Source of the DNA: Artocarpus heterophyllus
Taxonomy: Eukaryota > Streptophyta > Magnoliopsida > Rosales > Moraceae
Direction: 5' to 3'
Assembly (NCBI GenBank): GCA_025403435.1
Contig: CM046350.1
Location: 31,897,346-31,961,345, forward strand
DNA length: 64,000 nt
Program-made: the position numbers and the translations under genes
In this document: positions 22,830 through 33,775 of the stretch, piece after piece
Numbering within the stretch: the first letter of the stretch is position 1
Layout of the letters: each line of letters starts with the position of its first letter
The notes under the pieces: generated by a model
The model's input: the letters and a program-made list of their open reading frames with translations, nothing else
Databases searched by the model: none
Told to the model about the DNA's origin: nothing

Positions 22830-24186
22830 ACAGACGTAGATTCAGAATAGAGAGCAGTTTGAAGAATGGGAAATACATGTAGATGGGTCATTGTATTTCA
22901 AAAAACGTTTAGCGGTACCTACGATAGAAGAAGTGACAAGGCTGTAATGGACGAAGCCCACAAGTCTCGATTTGCTATCCATCCAGGAAGCATGAAGATG
23001 TATCGTGATGTGAAAAGACAATAATGGTAGAGAGGTATGAGAAACGATGTTTTGAAATATGTCACCAAGTGTGTAACTTGCCTCTAGGTGGAAGCTAAAC
23101 ATCAGAAGCCCACTGGATGACTTCAACTGTTACCCATTCCAGGGTGGAAGTGGGAGCATATTATGATAGATTTCCTCACCGGTTTGCCAAGGACAGAGCA
23201 GAAGCACGATGTTATCTGGGTAGTTATTGACAGACTGACAAAATTAGTGCATTTCAAACCTTTGAGATCGACGTGCTTAAGGAGAGTTCTTGGAGAGTTA
23301 TATCTTGAGAATATAGCGAGACTCATGGAGTTCCATTGTCTATTACTTCCGATAGGGATACCTAGTTTAATGCCAAATATTGGAGAAGTTTCTAGGAAAC
23401 CTTGGGCACGGATTTGAATTTCAACACCGCTTTTCATCATTAGACCGATGGGCAATCCGAGCAAGTTATTCAGCTTCTTGAGGATATGTTATGTGCTTAT
23501 GTATTAGATTTTGGCAAAAACTAGAAGAGCCACTTGCATCTAATAGAATTTGTGTGCAACAACAGTTACAAAGCAAGTATTGGTATGACATCATTTGAGG
23601 CACTCAGTGGAAGACCGTGTCAATCACCAGTGTGTTGGTCAAAACCAAGGATAAGATTGTTATCGAACCTAATGAGATCCGTGAGAGCAATGACAAGGTC
23701 ATCATGATTTGTGATCAATTAAAAGCTGCTCAAAGCTGGCAAAAGAGTTATGCTAACAAGAGACGCCGACCCTAGGAATTCGAAGTAGGTGACTTTGTTC
23801 TCTTAAAGGTTTCACTGTGCAACGGTATTTCGCGTTCTGGTGTAAGTGGAAAACTTGCACCAATTTACGTTAGACCATTTGAGATTTCTCATCGTGTTGG
23901 TGTGGTTGCTTATCGACTTAATCTTCCTCCCGAGCTCTCTCACGTTTATAATGTGTTCCATGTATCGATGCTTCAAAAAGGCCCGCTCGAGCTGAGCAAA
24001 GTTGTCGCATTCCATGATGTACCAATCCAAGAAGACATGACCTACGAAGAGGTGCCGGTCCAGATCATTGATCGAAAAATAATAAGTCTGTGACGTCATG
24101 ACATACCACTAGTGAAAGTCATGTGGCAGCACCATGGAGTTGATGAAGCAACCTGGGAATTAGAGTCGGCAATGCGAGAATTGTAA
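22830..24186 (+). pseudogene. Gypsy-1 integrase with chromo-like C-terminus
   Basis: An H2C2-like region (about 22940-23100) precedes the core. IDFLTGLPRT and IWVVIDRLTKLVHFKP (23166-23260) carry the first catalytic Asp. A shifted frame shows ITSDRD (about 23340) and TDGQSEQV (about 23450), so the three acidic residues are still spelled but in different frames. The C-terminal part (23902-24093) reads VAYRLNLPPELSHVYNVFHVSML, and after a stop VMWQHHGVDEATWELE (about 24120-24165), a chromodomain-like tail that in active chromoviruses directs insertion to chromatin marks. Confidence 0.85.
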
Positions 24187-24254
24187 CTGCATTTGTTTTG
24201 CTTTTGAGATTATTTCTAATTTAGAGGATGAAATTCCTTTTAGAGGTGGAGAGC

Positions 24255-24516
24255 TGTAACACTAAGAAATTAATTAAGTATAATTAGTGTGTAAAATGGT
24301 GAATTAATGTGTCTTATTGTAATTTGAAGTTAGTCTAATCATTTTGTGGTATTTTCTAATTAATTTCACTTTTAATCATTTCTATTAGTTATTTTAAATT
24401 TTGGAACGAAACAATTTGCAAATTCCAAATAAGTCCTCTCTTACCAAAAACTCAGACGACCTTGAAACTGTTTCACCAAAACCATGTGCTGGACATAGTT
24501 TTCACTTTGAAAACCA
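24255..24516 (+). repeat. Truncated 3' LTR of Gypsy-1
   Basis: TGTAACACTAAGAAATT onward matches 17317-17580 closely and stops after CTTTGAAAACCAC. A purine-rich TAGAGGTGGAGAGC precedes it (24241-24254). The CT-rich stretch at 24581-24617 may be a residue of the next LTR segment. Confidence 0.85.
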
Positions 24517-25268
24517 CTACAAAGCAGTTGTGAAAACATGAAAGCGTTACTCCAACCTCGATAAACCTAGTTATTTCATGCTCTCTATAGATTCTTCTCT
24601 TTCTTTTCTTCTTTTTTAAGAAAACGTCCTTTCATTGATAATGATATGAAGTGCAAAGGAAATAGGACAAGTACTCATAAGTTAAAAAAAAACAGAGAAT
24701 CAACTATTACCAACTATGACTTCAGAGAACCAACTTTATGAAAAATCTACACTGGACCAAAGGGTCATGTGTAAAAGATCTTGAACAATTTAGTCAGTTG
24801 AAGTTCTTTGAGTTTCTTGGGATTTGACTTTCTAACCTACATTGTTTTCCTTCAAGTTATGTCTAAACAGACAGACTGAGAAAAAATACAGAAAAATGAT
24901 TGCATCTTGAGGTTATAATAGAAAACCCATGGGATTGACGAACATAAAACAGACAAATGCGCGTGCACACATGCACACGCGCGCGCGCTTACAAAACACA
25001 CACGCATGCACGCATATCTTCAAGAAAAATATATACTATAACACACTATACATACTTTATATGCGTGTTTGTGTAGCCATAACCTCCACAGGACAAAATA
25101 ATTCAGAATTAGATTCGAGAGAGCCATGAATAATTGAAAAAGGAGATATATTTCGTTATCCAGTCCATTATATAATCTCAACGTATATTCAATCTTAATG
25201 ATCATAAGTTTAGTTAGCCCGTCAATATCAAAGCACCTTGAGGAAAACCAGATTTAAGAAAGACTCAC
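24517..25268 (-). other. Presumed intron of the PEX1 remnant
   Basis: Downstream of PEX1 exon C on the minus strand. No AAA-domain exon (Walker A GSGKT, Walker B) can be found in it. It contains the alternating purine-pyrimidine tract at 24955-25018. Confidence 0.5.
24955..25018. repeat. CA/CG alternating microsatellite
   Basis: Mixed run of GCGTGCACACATGCACACGC and CGCGCGCGC followed by ACACACACGCATGCACGCAT. Alternating purine-pyrimidine DNA of this kind can take the Z form. It lies in presumed intron sequence. Confidence 0.8.
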
Positions 25269-25359
25269 AGCAGGTCCATATATTAGAACATGCCCAGGAA
25301 GAGGGAAGTTGTAAGAACTGAACCACACGCCAGAAGCAGGGGATAGCAATACCATCACC
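25269..25359 (-). pseudogene. PEX1: PEX1 exon C (start of D1 AAA domain)
   Basis: Thirty codons, [17 protein letters not shown] and [12 protein letters not shown], the segment leading to the Walker A loop (GPPGSGKT in the family). The exon ends at the loop with donor GTGAGT (25263-25268). The residue before the border is Ala where Pro is usual. The acceptor position (25360-25361) reads GG on the minus strand instead of AG. The 91-base length fits the phase of exon B exactly, so the border is well placed and the acceptor looks mutated. Confidence 0.82.
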
Positions 25360-26632
25360 CCCACATTTGGATAAGATTACTTAATTAAAAAGAAAAACAC
25401 ATCTTTTTGCTAGCACAAAGAGTGGATGCATTGCAATTTTAACGATAGTTTATGTCCAATGCATATCAAGGACAACAAATTAAGAACCTTATCAAATTTC
25501 AATATAACAAGCTGCTTTCCTGCCTAGGCAAGTTGTGCCATGATACCTCTCACTTCTAGAAGTTACAACAAGATATGAACCTCACTCTTAGACATTCGAA
25601 GAAACAGAACAAAAGAAGCTCAAACTTCAAAATTTCTACCAGTACAATATGTGCATAAGAATATAGGAGAAAGCATAATTGAAATATTTAATGGACACTC
25701 TTCATGCAGATCTGTTTTTTAATAAGAAGCCTGAAAACTTATATGAATACCAGGGAAAAGAGTACAACAAATTCAAGAGGATAAGATTAATTTTATGAGA
25801 TTCAAGAGGATTAGATGTCCAGTAGAAGTCCAACAAAAACACAAATAGTAAAAAGAACTTGATAAATCCTATCAGCGCAATATAATCAAACATGAGACAA
25901 AATATCTAAACTCTTTCATAGAAAAAATAAGAAACTGGAATTCCGTTCTGTCTGCCCAAACTCGATCTCCTTAAAGCTCTTTGGTAAATCCTCTATTTGC
26001 TCCACAGAAAAAATGCCACGATCGCACACTGTCAAACTGCCTCACCTCAACTGAGAGACCTGTAAGTCTGAAAGAATAAATTCCCACCAAATCTGCAGGT
26101 TTCTCCACAATAAGCCCCTTCCAAGCAAAACTCCATAAGCCCAAAGCCTATTTCACAAGTCGTGAGCAATTGTTGCAGAAATTAAAAAACCTCATTTTCA
26201 GGAAAATAAAAATAAAAATAAATTAAAATATCTCAAACTTCTATAAAAGCAGTCTGCTTGTCATTAAACAGGAAGTCAATCGGTTCATTCCAGTTTCGTT
26301 AAGAGTTCATTATTTGTCTAATAGAAAAATTCTCTACTTTAGGCACATGTTGGCTTTGTGTTTTGCATGACTTAACCACAAAATAGTTTTACGCACCATA
26401 AAGTACAAAAGCAGAAAGTCAAGCCAAGCTAAGAAGAATAAGTTTCACAATTATCCCTCTTAAAATCCTTGTTGTCTGAGTGAGTGTCTGCCCATCCATA
26501 GGCAGCCAAAACAGAAAAACAACACATACATAAAAGAGGAGTAGAGAACATCAAGGAAAAAATAAAAATAAAAATAAAAAAATATATATATATATATATA
26601 TGTACATACACTTGAGATCAAAGAAAGATAAC
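25360..26632 (-). other. PEX1 intron B-C
   Basis: AT-rich intron sequence with a (TA)n run at 26582-26601 next to AAAAATA repeats (26555-26581). I recognise no other feature. Confidence 0.55.
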
Positions 26633-27368
26633 CTACTATTTATAATGTCTGAAACACTTGTCCCCATCCAGCTCAAGGAAGATACATCAGTACTTGTATC
26701 ATTATCAAAGAATCTTTCTCTGACACAACTAAAGGATACAGGAACGCCCAGTTCCAGGTTTTCAAATAATGAACCGAGCCGGGTATTATGCCCCTTGTTT
26801 AATTGATCAAACACTAGCTCGTACACATGCCCACCAGAATGAGATTCCACAGAAATAGTTAATACATACAATATTTCAGTCGTAAGCTTGCTGGCCTCAT
26901 TTCTGTTTTCTAGAGAACCATTAGATGATGCCTGTACAACTTCCTGAGACCCAAAGTTGTGGCCTTTCACTTCAAAGTGAACCAACGTTTCACTTCCCAG
27001 AACCAATGAATTAACTTCTAGACCTGTAGGTGAAGAAATGGCACCAACTTGTGCAAGAAACCATGCCTTAATAAGATTTTGTAGACCCTTTCCATTGTCA
27101 GCCTTAATAGCAGATTTCTCGTCCTGATTGTAATGCGAATCGCGTGAAAGAGCAGCAACATGGGTTGACCAATCTACGACATCCACGTAGTTAACTGAGC
27201 TAGTTTTGAGAAGCAAATTTTTCGTTCTTCGGTTTTTATGGCTATCAAGCACTTCAAGACCATTTTTCTCGATATGCTTGGGTTTCTCTAACATCTTAAA
27301 ATGGCAAGGAGACAATGAAAGCAAGGGAATTTCTTTCTTCAAAATATTGCATCCCTTTAAAGAAACCC
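26633..27368 (-). pseudogene. PEX1: PEX1 exon B
   Basis: Acceptor CATGCAG before 27368, donor GTTATC after 26633. Encodes LKGCNILKKEIPLLSLSPC, YVDVVDWSTHVAALS, GLQNLIKAWFLAQVGAISS, ETLVHFEVKGHN and finally SSLSWMGTSVSDIIN, the conserved lead into the D1 AAA domain. It is open over 245 codons with intact phase at both ends. Confidence 0.9.
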
Positions 27369-28020
27369 CTGCATGAGAGTCCTATCATCAGACAAGATTT
27401 TGCAAAACAAATTATCCAAGCATTTGTTGGGAAGAAAATAATGTGCTAAAAAGAAGCAAAATAAAAAGTCAGACAACTTTCTTTTTCCGGAAAAATAAAT
27501 ATACTAAAGAAAATAAAAACAATATAGCAACGTCTTTGATCAAATTTAAGTAAAAGGAAACGAGAAAAATTGAGTGCAAGAAACTAAGTTAGCTAGTCAA
27601 AAATTGGAAGAAACAGACATCATATAAGGGGTGTCAACCTGCTTTTGGATTTCTAGGGAGAAGCGTTGAGCCAATTACTAAATGAAAAAGAGATTATTCA
27701 GGATACGCATCATCAGCAAAAGAATTCAGAAATATACACTTTCATACAAATACTCTTAAAATTTCCAAGCCCAAAAATACTACTAGTGAGGAAATTACAT
27801 GAAGTGAGACAGGTCATATAGCTAAACTGAGAACAAATGGTAAATAGACAAGCAATCAGGTCATCGAATAACATTCACATAAAAGAACTGACAAAATTTA
27901 CATATCGAAGAAATAGTTATCCATAATGATCTTTGCATTTACATCACAGCTTATTAAACAGTATCAAAGGAAAGTCAAGCAAAAGATGATTTTGTTTGGA
28001 CTAAGATAGGTTGAACGTAC
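27369..28020 (-). other. PEX1 intron A-B
   Basis: Bounded by donor GTACGT (28015-28020) and acceptor CATGCAG (27369-27375). No other feature seen. Confidence 0.75.
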
Positions 28021-28513
28021 GTGAATGCAGGCCAGCTCTCAAGTAAAGACGAAGAGACTGTGCAATCATCACATGGCCTTTAGTCACTAATTCTGATAGC
28101 AATAAACGAACAATTGCTTGATGATTTTCTGGTTTACTTGCAGTGTTAGCATCCTTTGAGGTTGAGCTACTTTTTACTCTCAAGCCATCTTTTTCAGAAT
28201 CTTTTACACTCTCCTTTGCTGACATTCGAGGCACTATAGCTACTAACTGAAGGGAATCTAATGCAAACTTTTTTGCTGTCTCAGGGTGCACAATAGCAGC
28301 AGAAGTGAGAACCACACCAAGCTCAATACTATCAACATCACTTTTGTGAATTAATCTCCTATCTGCATCTTGAATGCGCAGTAAAGCGTTTGTAGTTTGA
28401 CGTGATTTATTGGAAGATGACATGGAAGAATCATTATATGAATCCACATTTTTCTTGCGTCTTTTTGGAGCAACTGCAACTTCAGTTCCTGGCACAAGTT
28501 GCATTTGTGGAAT
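28021..28513 (-). pseudogene. PEX1: PEX1 exon A
   Basis: Acceptor ACATAAG before 28513, donor GTACGT after 28021. Encodes MQLVPGTEVAVAPKRRKK, then ETAKKFALDSLQL and VTKGHVMIAQSLRLYLRAGL, all clear counterparts of plant PEX1. The Ser/Lys-rich stretch between is the variable linker. There is no stop or frame break in 164 codons, so loss is recent or the segment was under constraint until lately. Confidence 0.9.
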
Positions 28514-28824
28514 CTTATGTCAGAGTACATGTAGTCTATAACAACTTCATCAATAATAGTATTAAATAATACAGCAAGAAGCTGCGTAATTAAAGGACCA
28601 TGAATCTCCATATTCACAATTTGCAGGAGTACAGTTCAAAGAGATGGTCCATTAAAACAGAATATGTGTAAACATGCACGTGTTGTTTATGCTGTGTTTG
28701 TGTTTGTGAACAGCTTAATTGCATTAAACCTTGAAACCTTCCACAAACTTGATCTACTCTATTTCTTCCTCAAGCCGATTGTTAGAATTAGGCTTTCACC
28801 TGCTCATTAATTAAATTTTTGGTG
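28514..28824 (-). other. Upstream intron of the PEX1 remnant
   Basis: AT-rich sequence before exon A. No earlier PEX1 exon is recognisable. A short open frame (28514-28617, minus) is a read-through of the intron. Confidence 0.5.
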
Positions 28825-28958
28825 ACGTTTGGGAACGTAGTTCAAACCACAAAGTTGTGGTTCAAACCAACTTTGCCATAATGTTTTCTCTACAAAATTT
28901 GAATTTCAAACCAACTCCTTAGTTCAAACTCTTGGTTTGAACTACATTCCTAAACTCT
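28825..28958. mobile_element. Short MITE
   Basis: Inverted ends GTTTGGGAACGTAGTTCAAA (28828-28847) and its complement TTTGAACTACATTCCTAAAC (28937-28956). GTTCAAAC-type motifs repeat inside. The GTTTGGG end resembles hAT-type MITEs. No clear target duplication. Confidence 0.6.
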
Positions 28959-28993
28959 TGAGCTTTGCAACTGTGGACTTAATACCAATCCAA

Positions 28994-29249
28994 TGTTGTT
29001 GTTTCAAAAAAATAAAAACTGAAGAGGGAATAATTCTCTCTCATTTTTATCAATAGTTCTGTACAATATATATAGGAAAAGAAAGAAATCATCTCTTCCT
29101 AAAATTAGGAAACATAAATAATGTTCCTAAAACACTCTGCTAACAAAAAGGAAAAATAATTGCCTAAGAATAAGAAATTACATAATCAAAATCCCTAATA
29201 TACAGCTTTGACTTTTTATTATTAAAAACAAGCAATTAGGAATTCCACA
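28994..29249 (-). repeat. 3' LTR of Copia-5
   Basis: On the minus strand it begins TGTGGAATTCCTAATTGC right after the purine tract GAGGGGGAG (29250-29258) and ends GAAACAACA. It contains a CTATATATATTG TATA-like region near 29065-29080. Confidence 0.82.
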
Positions 29250-29329
29250 CTCCCCCTCAAGCTGGGCTGTAAATGTTGATTAAGCCTAGCTTGGACTTGA
29301 ACCCTTTAAACATTTTCCTAGGGACTGCC

Positions 29330-30640
29330 TTGGTGAGAATATCTGCTATCTGTTGACCTGCTAAGATGTAGAGTAAAGAAATTATCCCAGATTCTATTTT
29401 CTCCTTGACAAAATGTCGATCATCTCTACATGTTTTGTTCTATCATGGTGAACCGTATTCTTTGCTATGCTTATGGCAGATTGATTATCACAATACATCT
29501 TCATGGGTTCTGTAAATGGAATACTTGGTTCTTGAAGAACCCTATGCAACCATATTCCTTCACAGATGCCTAGTGCCAAAACTTTGAACTCCGCTTCCGT
29601 GCTACTTCAAGACACAACAGATTGCTTTTTGCTACGTCACGTGATTAGATTTCCCTAGACATAGGTGCAGTATCCTGAAGTTGATCGGCGGTCAATCATA
29701 GATCCAGCCTAATCTACATTAGTGAATATTTTTACTTCTCTGCTAGAAGTCTTTTTGAAGAAAAGTCCTTCACTAGTAGTCATCTTTAGATACCTTTGAA
29801 TTCTGAAAACAGCCTCCAAGTGTTCTTTAGTTGGGTTATTCATAAATTCACTCACCACACTAATAGAAAAACTAATATTTGGTCTAGTGTGGGAGAGATA
29901 AATGAGTTTCCCAACTAACCTTTGGTATCTTCCCTTGTCCACGGGTGCACTATTATTTCTTGCTTCGAGTTTCACAGATGGGTCCATAGGAGTGTCAGCA
30001 GATTTGCATCCAAGCATTCCTATTTCTTTTAGGAGGTCAAGCACGTACTTTCGTTGAGAGACCATGATGCCTCTTTCTGATCGTGCTACTTCCATCCTGA
30101 GAACATACTTGAGATTGCCCTTGTCTTTGATCTCAAATTCTTTAGCTAAGAATCCCTTTAGCTTGAGTATTTCTTCTTCATGGTCTCCTGTCAGTATAAT
30201 ATCATCCACATAGACTATAAGTACTACTTTTCTTCCTGTAGATGATTGCTTGATGAACATGGTGTGATCCACCTTGCACTAAGAGTACCCATATCCTTTT
30301 ATGGCCTTTGTGAACCTATTGAACCATGCTCTTGGCGATTGTTTGAGGCCATACAATGATGTCTTAAGTTTACAGACCTTGTTTGTAGTAATCTATGTAA
30401 TGATCCCATGGGAAATTTCCATGTACACCTCTTCCTCAAGGTCTCCATTAAGGAATGCATTCTTTACATCTAGTTGATATAGCAGTGAGTCTAGGTTAGC
30501 AGCTAAGGACAACAATATGGGAACTGGATTGAGTTTAGCAACCGGAGCAAAAGTTTCCTGGTAGTCAATTCCAGAGGACTGAGTGAACCCTTTTGCCACC
30601 AATCGAGCCTTAAATCTATTCACACTCCTATCTGCATTGT
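29330..30640 (-). pseudogene. Copia-5 reverse transcriptase and RNase H
   Basis: RT segments: [20 protein letters not shown] (30590-30623), [20 protein letters not shown] (about 30430-30480) and the catalytic YVDDIILTGD (about 30200-30235). YQRLVGKLIYLSHTRPNI follows, then RNase H with EAEF, MYCDNQSAISIAKN (about 29450-29500) and HVEMIDILSRRK. Several stops separate them (for example at 30391 and 29709). Between 30276 and 30393 the RT sequence is present but shifted. Confidence 0.87.
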
Positions 30641-30659
30641 GTTTGACAGTAAAGATCCA

Positions 30660-31450
30660 CTTGCATCCAACCTAAGATTTTCTAATTGGCAGATCCCTAA
30701 TTTCCTAAGTTCCATTCTACTCCAATGCTCGAATTTCTTCCAAAACAACTGCTTTGAGTTCTAATACTTTCAGCACCAGACACAAAATTATAAATAGGAT
30801 GAGAAGCGTAGGACCTCACTCCTTTCCGCAAGCCAATTGGCAAGTGAAGATCATCATTAGATACTTCAGTAGAGACAAATTCAAAACTTGTGTCACCTGA
30901 TGAACTTTCATGAGATTTTGGATGTGGATTGGATTCATGATCATGCTTAGGTGGCTGCTACTCTCTTTTTTCTTGAGTTTTGTTTCTCCTAGTATAGATA
31001 GGTAACTCACCAAGATATGCAGAATGTGTAGGATTGGTTTGTTGAGGAGTTTGAGGTTCTGGACATGGGACTTTAGCTGGAATAACTGGATTTGATTGAG
31101 AGATCTTGGTTGAAGATGTGGGAGGATTAATGGATGGAGATGACCTAAATGGAGGATTAATGGATAGAGATGACCCAAGCACAGATGAAGGATTAATGGA
31201 TGGAGATGACCCAGATGTATCAATGTCCCAAAGTTGGTATTCCTGTGTAAAATTCTCCCCCTGAATATCGGTTTTGGGGTAGTAAGACTGCTGTTCGAAA
31301 AGGAGACATCCATGGAATTGTAGAATTTTCTTGTAATGGGAGAGTAACATTTGTACCCCTTTTGGTTTTCAAAATACCCAATGAAAATACATTTGAGAGC
31401 CTTTGGATCGAGTTTACTTCAATGTTGACGATGTATGTGGACAAATGCAG
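30660..31450 (-). pseudogene. Copia-5 integrase-RT linker region
   Basis: Ser/Pro-rich linker. It includes about three tandem copies of a GGATTAATGGATGGAGATGA-type unit (31125-31215) that encode repeated SPSINPP-like segments. The end LGILKTKRGTN and GENFTQEYQLWDI are typical of the Copia region between integrase and RT. Confidence 0.7.
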
Positions 31451-31559
31451 TACATCTAAAAATTTTAAAGGGAATGGAGGATAGGACTCAAGTAGTTGGA
31501 TATGACTAAAGAAGGACTTGGTATGGTGTTTGGAAGTTTAGGACTCATAAGGGCTTTTT

Positions 31560-32499
31560 GTTTATTAGATAGGTAGCAGTTAACACAGCCTCTCCCCAAA
31601 AATGTTTACGAACATGAGTGGTGAACATGAGGGATTGAGCAACATCTAAGAGGTGACGGTTTTTCCTTTCAGCTACCCGATTTTGTTAGGGTGCATCAAC
31701 ACAAGAACTTTTGTGAATAATACTTTGATTTGTTAGATAATCCCCTAGGATATGATCAAAATACTCTCTTGCATTATCTATTTTCAACACTTAGATTTTT
31801 GTCTGGAATTGTGTTTGGATCATAGTGTTGAAGGTTTTGAAAATTTGACTAACTTGTGAATTTTCTTTCATAAGAAATATCCAAGTAATCCTAGAGTGAT
31901 CATCTACAAAGGATATGAAACATCTTGTCCCAGTAATATTTTTAATTCTAGATGGCCCCCATATGTCACCATGGATCAATGAAAATGGATGAGACGCTTT
32001 GTAAGGTTTGACAAAATAAAAGCTGCGAATGTGTTTAGCAAACTGACATACCTCACATTGAAACATTTTTGGATCTTTTTCATTGAATAACAAAGGAAAC
32101 AACTTTTGAATAGTGCTACAACTAGATTTCACTATCTTTATTGGATTGACTCAAGGAAACAAGACGTGGACAAGATTGATTTTTGGATTTAACACTTTCT
32201 ACTTTGTGAGTTTTTCTTTTAGGAGATTCATCTACTCTGAGAAGATAAAGTCCCGAGCACACCTCAGCATTGCCAATTGTCCTCCCCGAATCCAAATCTT
32301 GAAATTCACACATATTTGAATAAAATTTAGCAACACAGTTATGTTCTTGAGTGAGCTTGCTAATTGACAAAAGATTGCAATCCAACTTTGCAAGATGTAG
32401 AACTGAATGTAGAGTGAGATCTTTTGAAACACTAATGGAACCTATACTGGCAACCTTGGAGACGGATCCGTCGAAATTTTTACGGTAAGAATTTGACAT
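31560..32499 (-). pseudogene. Copia-5 pre-integrase and integrase
   Basis: LHLAKLDCNLLSISKLTQEH (32400-32340) is the protease C-terminus to pre-integrase link. The knuckle end CEVCQFAKH (about 32040-32065) precedes the core. Catalytic residues: LIHGDIWGP (about 31985), KIDNAREY (about 31760) and RVAERKNR (about 31670), so all three acids can still be read, across stops. Confidence 0.85.
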
Positions 32500-33562
32500 G
32501 GACTATAGTGATGAAAGAGATTGACATCTCTAGTCATGCAATTAGATGCTCCTGAGTCTATAATCCATGAATTCATTTTTTCTTTGTTAACAAAAAGAGC
32601 ACTTAAAGAATTACCTTTGTGTGCTAAAGACCTAGTTCCAATTGCATTACTGGTTGATGCTTGTTGTGGCCGTGAAAACATCTTCAGTAAAACCTCAAGT
32701 TGCTCCTTTTTAAAGGGGTTAGATTTGGTTGCTGTGGCATTTTCTGCATTTTCTTCAGATGAGGCATGATTGCCTCAGCTTTCTTTGTTGAATGGTGGTC
32801 TAAAGGGCCTAAAATTTGCTGGTTTGCCATGTATCTTCTAGCAAGTGTATCGGGAATGCCCTAGTTTCTGGCAGTGATCACACCATAGTCTGCCTTTCTT
32901 TTGCCTATTGTTATTGCTGTAGCATTTTGCTCCTTGCACGGCTAAAGCAGAGTTTTCGATAGCTAGAACAGTGGATGAAGATCCCAACATCACTTTCTTT
33001 CTACTTTCTTCACGACACACCTCAGAGAATGCTTCTCAAATGTTGGGCGATGGTTTTGATCCTAGTATCCTTCCTCGGACCTCATCAAGGTTTTTGTTGA
33101 GACCCATGAAGAACTTAAACACCCTTTTCCTTTCAACAAGCTCCCTATATCTTATGCCATCTTTAGTGCAGTCCCATTCACACACTTCAAAGGCATCCAG
33201 TTGCTGCCAGTAACGAGTGAGAATGTTGAAATATTGAGTTACCGATAAATCACTTTGACGAAGGTCATGGAGGTTGTTTCAATCTCGAATAATTTTGAGG
33301 TGTTCTCATTGCTGGAGTAGATTTCCCTTGCTGCATCCCATATTTCTTTGGCAGTGTTGTAGAGAAGGAAGTTTTCTCCAATTTCAGTCATGGAGTTGAT
33401 CAGCCAAGACATGGCCATATTGTTTTCTGATTTCCATTGCTTGAATTTTGGATTTGTGGTTGCTGGAGCAGTAGCCACACCGGTGAGAAAATCATCCTTC
33501 CCCTTCCGTATACTAACATTGTGATGGATTGCGACCATTGGAGAATATTCTATTGTTTTCAT
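32442..33562 (-). pseudogene. Copia-5 gag and protease
   Basis: The Gag start is taken at 33562 (MKTIEYSPMVAIHHNVSI). It has the UBN2-like KFKQWKSENNMAMSWLINSM and AKEIWDAAREIYSSNENTSK, and then shifts frame. The zinc knuckle LWCDHCQKLGHSRYTC (32838-32885) is intact. The protease active site is SWIIDSGASNCMTRD (about 32540-32580). The two are in different frames. Confidence 0.85.
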
Positions 33563-33689
33563 ATGTGTCCATCAACCACAGATCATTGAGCAAGCAACCA
33601 CAGGGGAAATGTCATTTTCTCATGGACTATCTTGACCTATACTTGACCAAACTTTTAGCATCAGTACCCAAACAAGAGAATATTATTTT

Positions 33690-33775
33690 CTTCTTAAAAC
33701 TGGAGGGAAGAATAAATAATAAAAGAATAAAAATAACTATTGATATAGAAAGGGAACAGCAGGTCTAAACATCAA
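33690..33775 (-). repeat. Residue of the Copia-5 5' LTR
   Basis: The minus strand reads CTATATCAATAGTTATTTTT, later TTCTTCCCTCCAGTTTTAAG. This resembles the last 90 or so bases of the 3' LTR (TATTGTACAGAACTATTGAT, then TTCCCTCTTCAGTTTTTA). A weak primer-site-like GGGTACTGATGC follows (33663-33674). The rest of the LTR is missing. Confidence 0.5.

Larger units (their letters stand above)
17317..24516 (+). mobile_element. Gypsy-1: decayed Ty3/Gypsy retrotransposon, chromovirus-like
   Basis: 5' LTR (17317-19516), perfect initiator-Met primer site, gag, protease, reverse transcriptase, RNase H, integrase, chromo-like C-terminus and a truncated 3' LTR (24255-24516). Reverse transcriptase before integrase is the Gypsy order. 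Stops and frame breaks occur in every domain, so it is much older than Copia-1. Its 3' LTR breaks off after about 260 bases into the presumed intron of the PEX1 remnant, so no target duplication can be read. Confidence 0.92.
25269..28513 (-). pseudogene. PEX1: PEX1 fragment (peroxisomal AAA ATPase), three exons
   Basis: Three minus-strand exons match plant PEX1, the AAA+ ATPase that with PEX6 pulls the PTS1 receptor PEX5 out of the peroxisomal membrane. They cover only the middle of the protein, from the end of the N-terminal region to the first residues of the D1 Walker A. Phases agree: exon A ends with 1 base of a codon, exon B supplies 2 and ends with 2, exon C supplies 1. Upstream exons are absent (Copia-5 lies there) and both ATPase domains are absent (Gypsy-1 lies there). 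Exon C lacks an AG acceptor. Most likely a truncated pseudogene; a gene spread over very long introns is less likely. Confidence 0.88.
28994..33775 (-). mobile_element. Copia-5: Ty1/Copia retrotransposon, minus strand
   Basis: In minus-strand order: remnant of 5' LTR (about 33690-33775), gag with zinc knuckle, protease, integrase, RT, RNase H, polypurine tract and a short 3' LTR (28994-29249). The short LTR (about 256 bases, TGTGGAATT to AACAACA) separates it from the long-LTR Copia elements of this window. It carries many stops and shifts. The right end is cut: only the last 90 or so bases of the 5' LTR remain before the Gypsy-3 sequence. Confidence 0.88.
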
